A stretch of 45,582 nt of DNA from NCBI RefSeq assembly GCF_945957265.1, contig NZ_CAMFKO010000035.1, forward strand, positions 1-45,582. The letters are read 5' to 3'. Positions 16,815-22,844 of this stretch are shown one piece after another. How positions within the stretch are numbered: the first letter of the stretch is position 1; each line of letters opens with the position of its first letter. A model generated the notes under the pieces. It saw only the letters and a list, made by a program, of their open reading frames with translations. It made no database searches and was not told the origin of the DNA. The stretch comes from an uncultured Dechloromonas sp. (GTDB lineage: Bacteria > Pseudomonadota > Gammaproteobacteria > Burkholderiales > Rhodocyclaceae). The translations under genes were made by a program, and so were the position numbers.

Positions 16815-17698
16815 TCCCCTCACTACCCCGCAAGAACCCCATGCCCAAAATGAACCGCCTTCTCGCCGTCCTTTTGCTCTCTGCCCTCGGCGGCACGACG
16901 CTCGCCGCGGAAGGCCCGGCCAGGCAGCCCACGGAACCGGCCTGCACCGACCTCCAGCGCGCCCAGGACCATGCCCGCGCCTTTCTTGCGCTGGTCGACG
17001 ACGGTCTCTACGAGGCGGCCTGGGAAAGCGGCACATCGCACTACCGCGCCCAGGAGCAGCGGGAAGCCTGGCTGAGGCTGGGCAAGGACATACTGCAACC
17101 GGCCGGCAAACCGCTGGGACGGGAGCTGCAGGCTTTCCGCCAGGCCCGGGCGGAGGCACCGCACGAGGGAAGCCCGGTGGCTACCTTCGACTACCTGGTG
17201 ACGCGTCCCGACGGCTCCCGCCACGGCGAGCGGCTGACGATCGGCGCCTTGCCGGAAGAGGAATGCGGCGTCGTGCGCTACCAGGTCGACATTCGGCGCA
17301 TGGCGCTGACCCGGCTGCTCGACGCTTTCGTCGGCAATCTCAACAAGGCCGGCGGGCACCTCGACTACAGCACCAACAGCGTGATCGAAATCGAACGCAT
17401 GCTGATGGAGCACGCCCCCGGCGGCGAACCCCGCGCCAAACAGACCAAGGGTGCGGATTACCGCGCTTTCGTTCATTTCCTCGGCCAATACGTCGGCGAA
17501 ATACTGGTTCGCCACCACGGCGGCTATTGGAGCCATACCCCGAGACCCGGCCGCGAGGTGCCGCCCTGGGTGCTGATGGCCGGCGGTCGGCGCATCGATC
17601 CGTACCAGATGGTCGCCGATTACGCCCGCCAACCGGCCATCGGCACTCTGCGCCAGGCGCTCGAACGCGAACTGGCCGCCGCCTCCCCACGATCCTGA
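16808..17698 (+). CDS. Exported DUF4019-like protein
   Basis: A protein of up to 296 residues that begins with a signal peptide (hydrophobic core MNRLLAVLLLSALGG, cleavage near TLAA-EG), so it should be periplasmic. Residues about 50-150 resemble DUF4019: a helical ARAFLALVDDGLYEAAWE unit followed by a strand-rich region with YLVTRPDGSRHGERL. The C-terminal part (FVHFLGQYVGEILVRHHGGYW, PRPGREVPPWVLMAGGRRIDPY) is not recognised. The start at 16808 overlaps the receptor stop and has GGAGGG just upstream, but the spacing is short; starts at 16841 or 16850 would still keep the whole signal peptide. It lies between the receptor and the ExbB-like gene, so a role in the envelope part of the heme system is inferred. 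Confidence 0.75.
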   Translation: MVIPSLPRKNPMPKMNRLLAVLLLSALGGTTLAAEGPARQPTEPACTDLQRAQDHARAFLALVDDGLYEAAWESGTSHYRAQEQREAWLRLGKDILQPAGKPLGRELQAFRQARAEAPHEGSPVATFDYLVTRPDGSRHGERLTIGALPEEECGVVRYQVDIRRMALTRLLDAFVGNLNKAGGHLDYSTNSVIEIERMLMEHAPGGEPRAKQTKGADYRAFVHFLGQYVGEILVRHHGGYWSHTPRPGREVPPWVLMAGGRRIDPYQMVADYARQPAIGTLRQALERELAAASPRS

Positions 17699-17724
17699 AT
17701 CCTTTTTCCGCAACCGGAGACTTC

Positions 17725-18210
17725 ATGCAAGCCAACCTGATCGAACTGTCGATGTACCAGCTATCCCAGCTCTTCCTGATCCCGACGCTGGCCCTGATCG
17801 CTGCCCTCTTCCTCTACGCCTTCTGGGTGCTCGGCGAATTCGTGCTGCTCGCCTTCTACCGTCGGCAAGGCAAGGGCCGCCCGCTGGTGTCGCGATTCCG
17901 CAGGGAATCGACGCTGAGCGCCGACCAACTCGACGTCATCGCCCACAAAGCGCTCGAGGCGCCGCGCATCGCCAGCCGCGTGACACCGATGCTCGGCCTG
18001 GTCGCCACCATGATTCCCATGGGCCCCGCCCTCAAATCGCTGTCCGACGGCAATCTGGCGAAGGTTTCCGACAACCTGACCGTCGCCTTCTCGGCCGTCA
18101 TCCTGGCGCTGATCGCCGCCTCGATCACTTACTGGGTGGTCAATGTGCGCCGCCGCTGGCTGGCCGAGGAGCTGCTCGAGATCGAAGCCCTGCGGAGCCG
18201 GCAAGCATGA
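17725..18210 (+). CDS. MotA/TolQ/ExbB family proton channel protein
   Basis: A 161-residue inner-membrane protein with three hydrophobic segments (about residues 12-37, 92-108, 120-141) and the family core TPMLGLVATMIPMGPAL followed by a SDNLTVAFSAVILALIAASITYWV segment, as in ExbB/TolQ/MotA channels that convert proton flow to mechanical work. GGAGA is six bases before the ATG. The downstream gene encodes a DUF2149 protein overlapping it by four bases; the ExbB-like/DUF2149 pair probably replaces ExbB/ExbD as a motor pair. Known ExbB forms work with TonB to energise outer-membrane receptors; here the pair sits with a CobN-like chelatase, as in methanogen and Bacteroidetes clusters. The specific partner is inferred. 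Confidence 0.88.
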   Translation: MQANLIELSMYQLSQLFLIPTLALIAALFLYAFWVLGEFVLLAFYRRQGKGRPLVSRFRRESTLSADQLDVIAHKALEAPRIASRVTPMLGLVATMIPMGPALKSLSDGNLAKVSDNLTVAFSAVILALIAASITYWVVNVRRRWLAEELLEIEALRSRQA

Positions 18211-18530
18211 GCCTGAAACTGCTGCACGAACCGGAAACCGAGGACCCGATCCTGTCGGTGGTCAACCTGATCGACATCTTCCTGGTCATCATCGCCGCGC
18301 TGCTCATCACCGTGGCGCAGAACCCGCTGATCAACCCCTTCAACAAGCAGGACGTGACGGTGATCACCGACCCCGGCAAGCCGACCATGGAAGTGACCAT
18401 CAAGAAGGGCGAGAAGATCGAGCACTACAAGGCCAACGGCAACATCGGCAGCGGCGACGGCGAGAAGGCCGGCGTCGCCTACCGCATGAAGGACGGCTCG
18501 ATGGTCTACGTCCCCGAAGGCAAGGAGTAG
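18207..18530 (+). CDS. DUF2149 family protein
   Basis: A 107-residue protein of the DUF2149 family, with an N-terminal acidic stretch (EPETEDPILSVVNLIDIF), one membrane helix (about residues 16-36) and an exported C-terminal domain containing the family motifs DPGKPTMEVTIKKGEKIE, YKANGNIGSGDGEKAG and YRMKDGSMVYVPEG. The topology (short cytoplasmic N-terminus, one helix, periplasmic domain) is like ExbD/TolR, and family members are found beside MotA/ExbB-like and CobN-like genes in archaea and bacteria. The start overlaps the stop of the ExbB-like gene (ATGA). It probably forms the stator pair with that protein; its biochemical role is unproven. Confidence 0.88.
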   Translation: MSLKLLHEPETEDPILSVVNLIDIFLVIIAALLITVAQNPLINPFNKQDVTVITDPGKPTMEVTIKKGEKIEHYKANGNIGSGDGEKAGVAYRMKDGSMVYVPEGKE

Positions 18531-18533
18531 GCG

Positions 18534-18812
18534 ATGGACGACCGTCTCGATACCGACGCCATGCCGCCCGAACTGCGCCTGGCCGCCATCGTCACCCTGC
18601 TCTCGGCCTCCGCCCTGCGCGGCCCGACCGTCGCCAAGACCGCCGCGCTGCGCGCCCATCTCGGCGCCGCCCTGGCCGATGCGGCACTGGCGCCGGAACT
18701 GCGCGACGCGCTCGAACAAGCCCTGGCCGGCTGGCGCGCCGTCGAATGCCACCCGGCATCGGTCAGCGTACCGCTCTGCCCACTGACCGCTCCCGGTCAA
18801 TCCCTGCACTGA
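18534..18812 (+). CDS. Small hypothetical protein of the heme operon
   Basis: A 92-residue, Ala/Leu-rich helical protein with no signal peptide, cysteine CxxC pair or membrane segment. Helices with heptad character (ALRAHLGAALADAALAPELRDALEQALAGW) suggest a helix bundle. The start follows GGAG in the preceding stop region by a few bases and lies three bases after the DUF2149 stop, so it is the next gene of the same operon. No family is recognised. It may be an accessory of the ExbB-like/DUF2149 motor or simply conserved in this gene order. Confidence 0.65.
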   Translation: MDDRLDTDAMPPELRLAAIVTLLSASALRGPTVAKTAALRAHLGAALADAALAPELRDALEQALAGWRAVECHPASVSVPLCPLTAPGQSLH

Positions 18813-18833
18813 TTTTTTTAACAAGGAGAACCC

Positions 18834-19451
18834 ATGTCCCGTTACACCGGCCCCCGCCTCAAAGTCCTGCGCGCCCTCGGCGTCGATCTGCCCGGCCTGT
18901 CCCGCAAATCCATGCAGGAGCGCAACCAGCCGCCCGGCCAGCACGGCGCGCGCAAGATCGCCGGCAAGAAATCCGGCTACGGCCTGCAATTGATGGAAAA
19001 GCAGAAGCTGCGCTTCAACTACGGCCTGACCGAAACCCAGCTCCGCCGCGTCGTCGCCGACGCCAAGAAGGATCGCGGCGCCACCGGCGACAAGCTGGTC
19101 GAGCTGCTCGAACGCCGCCTCGACAACCTCGTCTTCCGCGCCGGCTTCGCGCCGACCATCCCGGCCGCCCGCCAGCTGGTCAGCCACGGCAAGTTCGCGC
19201 TCAACGGCAAGCGCGTCACCATCCCGTCGATCCGCCTGCGCATCGGCGACAGCTTCGGCCCGACCGAAGCCGGCAAGAAGATCGACCTCGTCCGGGCCAC
19301 GCTGGCCGAACCGGCCCTGGAACGCGCCGAGTGGATCGCCTTCGATGCCCAGACACAAACCGCCCGCCTCAGCCACCTGCCGGGTGCCGACGCAGCGCCC
19401 TTCCCGCTCGACCTGCAGCGGGTGGTCGAGTATTACGCGACACGGATGTAA
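18834..19451 (+). CDS. rpsD: Ribosomal protein S4 paralogue
   Basis: A 205-residue member of the ribosomal protein S4 family. The N-terminal MSRYTGPRLKVLRALGVDLPG and PPGQHGARK, the KQKLRFNYGLTETQLRR segment, and the S4 RNA-binding domain (LLERRLDNLVFRAGFAPTIPAARQLVSHGKFALNGKRV split over residues 90-127) are clear. It is diverged from the canonical S4 of the alpha operon: residues 12-30 differ and the C-terminus lacks the RKPERSDL-type sequence. It contains no cysteine. It has GGAG before the ATG and lies between small genes of the heme operon rather than with rpsM/rpsK/rpoA, so it is likely a second, conditionally expressed copy. It could replace S4 under iron limitation or act as a repressor; neither can be shown here. 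Confidence 0.9.
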   Translation: MSRYTGPRLKVLRALGVDLPGLSRKSMQERNQPPGQHGARKIAGKKSGYGLQLMEKQKLRFNYGLTETQLRRVVADAKKDRGATGDKLVELLERRLDNLVFRAGFAPTIPAARQLVSHGKFALNGKRVTIPSIRLRIGDSFGPTEAGKKIDLVRATLAEPALERAEWIAFDAQTQTARLSHLPGADAAPFPLDLQRVVEYYATRM

Positions 19452-19478
19452 ACATCAATTTTCTGGAGCTGTCACAAC

Positions 19479-19721
19479 ATGGAAACCTCCCTGCAAACCT
19501 TGCGCATTCCCCACCTCGGCAAGCGCGTCCCAGCCGATGAGCCCACCGGCACCATCGCGCCAGGCGGCAGGGAAGGAGCTCCCCCGGCGCCCGGGGCCCA
19601 CAGCAAGGTCTATAGCAGCGAAGCGCTGTTTGGCAGGTCTCGCGACTTGACCATCATGCACCGGGGCGAGCGCTATTCCCTGCGCATTACCTCGCTCGGC
19701 CGCCTGATTCTGACCAAGTGA
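19479..19721 (+). CDS. hemP: Hemin uptake protein HemP
   Basis: An 80-residue HemP family protein. The conserved C-terminal block is complete: SSEALFGRSRDLTIMHRGER followed by YSLRITSLGRLILTK, with the LFG and the final LILTK as in HemP/HmuP. The N-terminal 45 residues are Pro/Gly-rich and variable. HemP proteins are small cytosolic regulators or accessories required for expression of heme-uptake genes in several proteobacteria, where hemP is usually located next to the heme receptor gene. Here it closes the chelatase operon about 10 kb from the heme receptor. Its stop overlaps a GTG that opens the downstream frame, but that frame's real start is later, behind its own promoter. Confidence 0.93.
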   Translation: METSLQTLRIPHLGKRVPADEPTGTIAPGGREGAPPAPGAHSKVYSSEALFGRSRDLTIMHRGERYSLRITSLGRLILTK

Positions 19722-19754
19722 CAAAAAAAACTGCGGTTTCAGATCAAATTAATG

Positions 19755-19789
19755 TTGACGTCCTAAATGCGAATCGTTACTATTCGCAT
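19755..19789 (+). promoter_or_regulatory. Promoter with inverted-repeat Fur-like box
   Basis: TTGACG (19755-19760) and TACTAT (19778-19783) are separated by 17 bases. The -10 region is embedded in a perfect 8-base inverted repeat, ATGCGAAT (19767-19774) and ATTCGCAT (19782-19789). Read as hexamers it is GCGAAT-CGTTAC-T-ATTCGC, the 6-6-1-6 geometry of a Fur box. It directly follows hemP and precedes the 106-residue gene, and no terminator is visible between that gene and the pilin operon. Confidence 0.7.
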
Positions 19790-19813
19790 AAATCAACCAA
19801 GGGGAACTACAGC

Positions 19814-20134
19814 GTGGAAGCCATCGATCGTTCAGCAGCAATGGAAGCATCGAATGCGACCGTTTTGTCGAAGCTGAATGAGCTTTATCGTGAAGCCTTC
19901 GCCCATGACGGGTTTGCCGAGCTGAAGGTGGAATTCAGGATTCTTCGGCGCGGCCAGAAGGAAGTCATCCTGCACTGCGGCAAGCAATACCGCTACGTGA
20001 TCGACTACCGCCCCGGAAATCCGCTGGACTGGGAACTGCGGCGGGAGAAAAGCGGGACGCCCCCCAGGGCCGAACGACGCAAGCACCAGGAAGCGATCAG
20101 CTTTTCGGATCGCCGCAAGGCGCACAAAAGCTAG
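19814..20134 (+). CDS. Hypothetical protein behind Fur-like promoter
   Basis: A 106-residue basic soluble protein. The frame is open from 19718, but the first 32 codons span the promoter and Fur-like box, so I choose the GTG at 19814, preceded by AAGGGGAAC; an ATG ten codons in is an alternative. The middle has a strand-rich block (FAELKVEFRILRRGQKEV and ILHCGKQYRYVIDYRPGN), and the C-terminus is a disordered Lys/Arg-rich tail (PPRAERRKHQEA ... RRKAHKS). No family is recognised. It may be the first gene of an iron-responsive unit that runs into the pilin operon. The coding-like composition and ribosome binding site support it as real, but its function is unknown. Confidence 0.65.
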   Translation: MEAIDRSAAMEASNATVLSKLNELYREAFAHDGFAELKVEFRILRRGQKEVILHCGKQYRYVIDYRPGNPLDWELRREKSGTPPRAERRKHQEAISFSDRRKAHKS

Positions 20135-20311
20135 CCGGCGCTCAAGCCGGACCGTTGTCGGCGTTGGGAAAAACGGCGGCAGCGACCAGTAACTAACCGG
20201 CAGCTTGGGGCTGCGGTAACCAAACCGGGTAACCGGAAACTTCTAGTAGATCAGGTGCAGGAGCCCCTGGGGCCGGGGTCCGAGACCATTTCATTTAAAG
20301 GAAATGCACAA
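20135..20311 (+). promoter_or_regulatory. Structured 5' leader of the major pilin gene
   Basis: This 177-base gap holds no protein gene. At least three hairpins can be drawn: GTTGTCGGCGTT/AACGGCGGCAGC at 20154-20183 (11 of 12 pairs, with wobbles, 6-base loop GGGAAA); GCAGC/GCTGC near 20200-20214; and GGAGCCCC/GGGGTCC at about 20259-20282. Between the second and third lie repeats of TAAC(C)NAACCGG character (20190-20200, 20217-20228, 20230-20236). None is followed by a T-run. The block ends in AAAGGAAA, the ribosome binding site of the pilin at 20312. It could be a regulatory RNA leader, but I could not match it to a known riboswitch class, including c-di-GMP. Confidence 0.4.
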
Positions 20312-21262
20312 ATGTTGCAAAAGCTGATGGCCATGCCCAAGGCCAAACTCACCGCCCTCGTTCAATCCATCGATGAAAAGGCCGTCAAGGGCCGCGCCAT
20401 GCGTCGCCAGCTGTCGGCGATGAAGCGCAAGGAAGGCGGCTTCACGCTGCTCGAACTGCTGGTTGTCGTCGCCATCCTGGCCGCCATCGCCGGCACCGCC
20501 ACCATCATGCTGCAGGATACCGACCGCAAGGGCGCCGCCGCTGCCCACGTGGCGATGATGGATGAGCTGTCGAAGGGTATTCAGACCTTCCGCGTGCTGA
20601 ATCAGGGCGTGTACCCGAACAACTTCGACTCGCTGCTCAAGAACGGTACCAACGTGCTGACCGGCGCAAGCGATTTGAGTGGTTTCGTCAATTCCGCACT
20701 GCTTGCCAACCTGACGGCGAGCACCTACTCCGCGGCTGACGTGGCCTCGCTGGCGGCTGCCGGCATCACCACCGCCAAGGTGATCAATACGACTGCCGAC
20801 GCCAACACCGCCGCCAACCCCGGCGATTGCTCGACTGGTGCCAACATTCTCACCATGCTCAAGAGCAAGACCAGCAACGCAACGCCGCAGAACATCTTCA
20901 AGGACTCCGTTACCGGCAACGGTTGCGGCTTCGCGGCCGGCGCCCCGATTGCAGCGGCTGATGCCGTCTATCTGTGGACTGGTGGCGAAACCCGGGTCAA
21001 CGCGACCGCCGGCTCTCGCCTGGTCGCTTACGGCGTCGGCCCGGACAGCTCCCTGTTCAATCCGGAGCTGATCGGCGCACTGTCCAACGTGCCGGTCTAT
21101 CGCCATACCGCACCGGGCGAATACAACCGCTTCGTGGTTCTCTTCAACACCGGCACCGGCACCTCGCCGCTGGGCCAGGCCGTCTTCCAGGCCATCGTCG
21201 ACGGTGCCGGCGACACCAAGGACGAAGAACTGGGTGAAGTCGACAACATCCGCAAGACCTAA
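20312..21262 (+). CDS. Major pseudopilin-like protein with long leader
   Basis: A 316-residue type IV pilin-like protein. The processed mature protein would begin at Phe44, after the G43-F44 cleavage site in the sequence GGFTLLELLVVVAIL, with Glu at +5, followed by the hydrophobic pilin helix. The preceding basic leader is 43 residues, much longer than the 6-25 of typical prepilins. The C-terminal part is a large globular domain of about 250 residues with four or more cysteines and FRVLNQGVYPNNFDSLL near residue 90. The start at 20312 has a good ribosome binding site; alternative starts at Met30 or Met37 lack one. It is the first gene of the pilus-like operon, so it is a candidate major subunit. 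A prepilin peptidase is not in the window. Confidence 0.85.
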   Translation: MLQKLMAMPKAKLTALVQSIDEKAVKGRAMRRQLSAMKRKEGGFTLLELLVVVAILAAIAGTATIMLQDTDRKGAAAAHVAMMDELSKGIQTFRVLNQGVYPNNFDSLLKNGTNVLTGASDLSGFVNSALLANLTASTYSAADVASLAAAGITTAKVINTTADANTAANPGDCSTGANILTMLKSKTSNATPQNIFKDSVTGNGCGFAAGAPIAAADAVYLWTGGETRVNATAGSRLVAYGVGPDSSLFNPELIGALSNVPVYRHTAPGEYNRFVVLFNTGTGTSPLGQAVFQAIVDGAGDTKDEELGEVDNIRKT

Positions 21263-21291
21263 TCGCGGACCAGTCTGACCTGAGTTTCACC

Positions 21292-21354
21292 GGAGCGGGC
21301 GACTGACCCCGTTCGCTCCACCCGGAGGGCGCCGATCATACGCCGGCGCCCTCC
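21292..21354 (+). promoter_or_regulatory. Two strong intergenic hairpins after the first pilin gene
   Basis: GGAGCG (21292-21297) pairs with CGCTCC (21314-21319), and GGAGGGCGCCG (21324-21334) pairs perfectly over 11 bases with CGGCGCCCTCC (21344-21354). No T-run follows, so this is not a clear intrinsic terminator. Such hairpins between a major and a minor pilin gene may stabilise the upstream message or limit downstream expression, setting subunit stoichiometry. Confidence 0.55.
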
Positions 21355-21385
21355 ACCTCCCCCGAATCACGAATCGAGAATTTCC

Positions 21386-22312
21386 ATGGCGCTGTCCAAG
21401 GCAGGTGATCTGCGCGACCGCGGTTTTACGTTGGTCGAATTGCTGGTGGTGTGCGGCATCCTCGCCGCGCTGGCCTATACCGCCTGGGGCGGCTATGTCG
21501 GCATCCAGGAAGGCGCCGAGGACGACATCGCCCGCGCCGAAATGCAGCGCCTGGCCGATGGCCTGAAGCGCTTCAGGGCAGATACCGGCTATTACCCCGG
21601 ACAGGGACCGTTCGCTCTTGCGGCGCCCGGCACGACCGAGACGGCGAACGGTTCGGGCTTCGACTGCACGCCGCTGGGCGGCATCCTGCGCAGTTGGGCG
21701 GCCCCCAATATCGACGCCGACCGCGACCCGTGGTTTTCATCGCCGGCCAATCTCGCCCTGCTCTTCACAGCGCCCGCCCTGTGCGCCAACCATCCGCTCG
21801 CCCATCTGAGCCGCTGGAACCCGGATACCCGCCGTGGCTGGCATGGCCCCTACCTCGACGTCGCCTCCCGCAAATGGGTCGATCACGGCACCGATTTCAA
21901 TGCCGACGCCGCCAACAATACCGGCCCCGGGGCCAACCCGCCTTACGGCGCGGGTGACCCGCTGGCCGGCACCAAGATTCTCGACATTCCCGCCTTTGGC
22001 GCCGGCCCCCGCTATCGCGCCGCCGGCCCGGGCGGCACCGTTTGCAACGGCCAGGCGCTGGGCACCGGCAGCTGTATGCTGGGCTGGCGCGAGATTCCCC
22101 GCGAAACCGTCGGCTACGACGCCGCCAAACACGAACTGCCGGCCCACGCCCGCCCCTTTGCCGTGTTCGGCCTGGCCAACAACGATTACCCGCGCGTCGT
22201 CTATTTCGGGCGCGACGGCCAATACGGCGGCCGCAACGCAAGCGACCCCTGCCTGCCCAATGTCGCCGCCAGCACCGGCGACGACGACGTGGTGCTCTGC
22301 CTGGCCCGCTGA
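21386..22312 (+). CDS. Pseudopilin with prepilin cleavage motif
   Basis: A 308-residue pseudopilin with the site RG-FTLVELLVV after a 13-residue leader (cleavage G13-F14, Glu at +5) and the long N-terminal helix. The following LKRFRADTGYYPGQGPFAL resembles the GspG alpha/beta loop region. The large C-terminal domain contains several cysteines, a DFNADAANNTGPGANPPYGAGDP turn-rich stretch and YFGRDGQYGGRNASDP near the C-terminus. It lies after the intergenic hairpins and before an exported protein. It is large for a pseudopilin, like the other two, and probably forms part of a tip or shaft complex. No function beyond pseudopilin can be claimed. Confidence 0.85.
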   Translation: MALSKAGDLRDRGFTLVELLVVCGILAALAYTAWGGYVGIQEGAEDDIARAEMQRLADGLKRFRADTGYYPGQGPFALAAPGTTETANGSGFDCTPLGGILRSWAAPNIDADRDPWFSSPANLALLFTAPALCANHPLAHLSRWNPDTRRGWHGPYLDVASRKWVDHGTDFNADAANNTGPGANPPYGAGDPLAGTKILDIPAFGAGPRYRAAGPGGTVCNGQALGTGSCMLGWREIPRETVGYDAAKHELPAHARPFAVFGLANNDYPRVVYFGRDGQYGGRNASDPCLPNVAASTGDDDVVLCLAR

Positions 22313-22328
22313 CCCTCAAGGAATTTCA

Positions 22329-22841
22329 ATGCTACCGACCGCATCCTTCTCTCCCCTCATGACCCTGGCCGGCATGGCCTTGGGGCTCGCACTGCTCGGC
22401 CTGTCGCCGCTCAGCGTCGCCGCCGACGGCTCCGCCGAGCCGGCCAAGGCCGGCGCCCAGGAAAATCCGCCGGCCTACAAGGAGGTCAATCTCAAGGAAC
22501 TGGTGAGCAAGTCGCGCACCGACATTCCCGGCCAGCGCATCATCTTTGCCCCATCGCCGGTCAAGTTCCAGGCCGCGCTTGCCGCGATGCCGGCACCGCA
22601 GAAGGCGGAATACCTGATGAGCGCGCTGTCGATGATGAAGGTGTCCGCCCCGCCCAAGGTCAGCCAGCGCATCGGTCTCGATTTCGGCGGCGACAAGGCC
22701 CTGGCGGCATACATCGACGACACCGCCGCGGCACGCCTGGCCGCCACGGCCAAGCTCGGCCAGACGCTGACTTTCTACGCTTTCCACGTCTACAACAACA
22801 ATCGCGGCCCGGCGCTGCTGATTACCTCGTTCGGCAACTGA
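22329..22841 (+). CDS. Exported hypothetical protein within the pilin cluster
   Basis: A 170-residue periplasmic protein: a signal peptide with hydrophobic core (TLAGMALGLALLGLSPLSV) and cleavage near VAAD, an acidic/Ala-rich linker, and a globular domain with KELVSKSRTDIPGQRIIFAPSP and LTFYAFHVYNNNRGPALLITSFGN. There is no prepilin motif. AAGGA eight bases before the ATG at 22329 supports the start. It lies between two pseudopilin genes, so it may be an accessory or assembly factor of the pseudopilus, or a substrate of the machine. No family is recognised. Confidence 0.7.
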   Translation: MLPTASFSPLMTLAGMALGLALLGLSPLSVAADGSAEPAKAGAQENPPAYKEVNLKELVSKSRTDIPGQRIIFAPSPVKFQAALAAMPAPQKAEYLMSALSMMKVSAPPKVSQRIGLDFGGDKALAAYIDDTAAARLAATAKLGQTLTFYAFHVYNNNRGPALLITSFGN

Positions 22842-22844
22842 ACC

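Noticed and set aside
18784..18819. Possible terminator (TGACCG/CGGTCA hairpin and later T-run)
   Set aside because: The T-run begins about 13 bases after the stem, too far for intrinsic termination, and the downstream gene is in the same operon.
18834..19451. Zinc-free S4 replacement under zinc limitation
   Set aside because: The canonical S4 of gamma- and betaproteobacteria generally lacks the zinc cysteine cluster already (E. coli S4 has a single Cys), so absence of cysteines here is not evidence for a zinc switch.
19718..19813. Start of the 106-residue gene at the GTG overlapping hemP
   Set aside because: The first 32 codons would encode the promoter and Fur-like box region; a ribosome binding site and GTG lie downstream at 19814.
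20135..20311. c-di-GMP-I (GEMM) riboswitch in the pilin leader
   Set aside because: The conserved GEMM-I bases (GCACAGGGCAAACC and the GGGACGCAAAGCC block) are not present.
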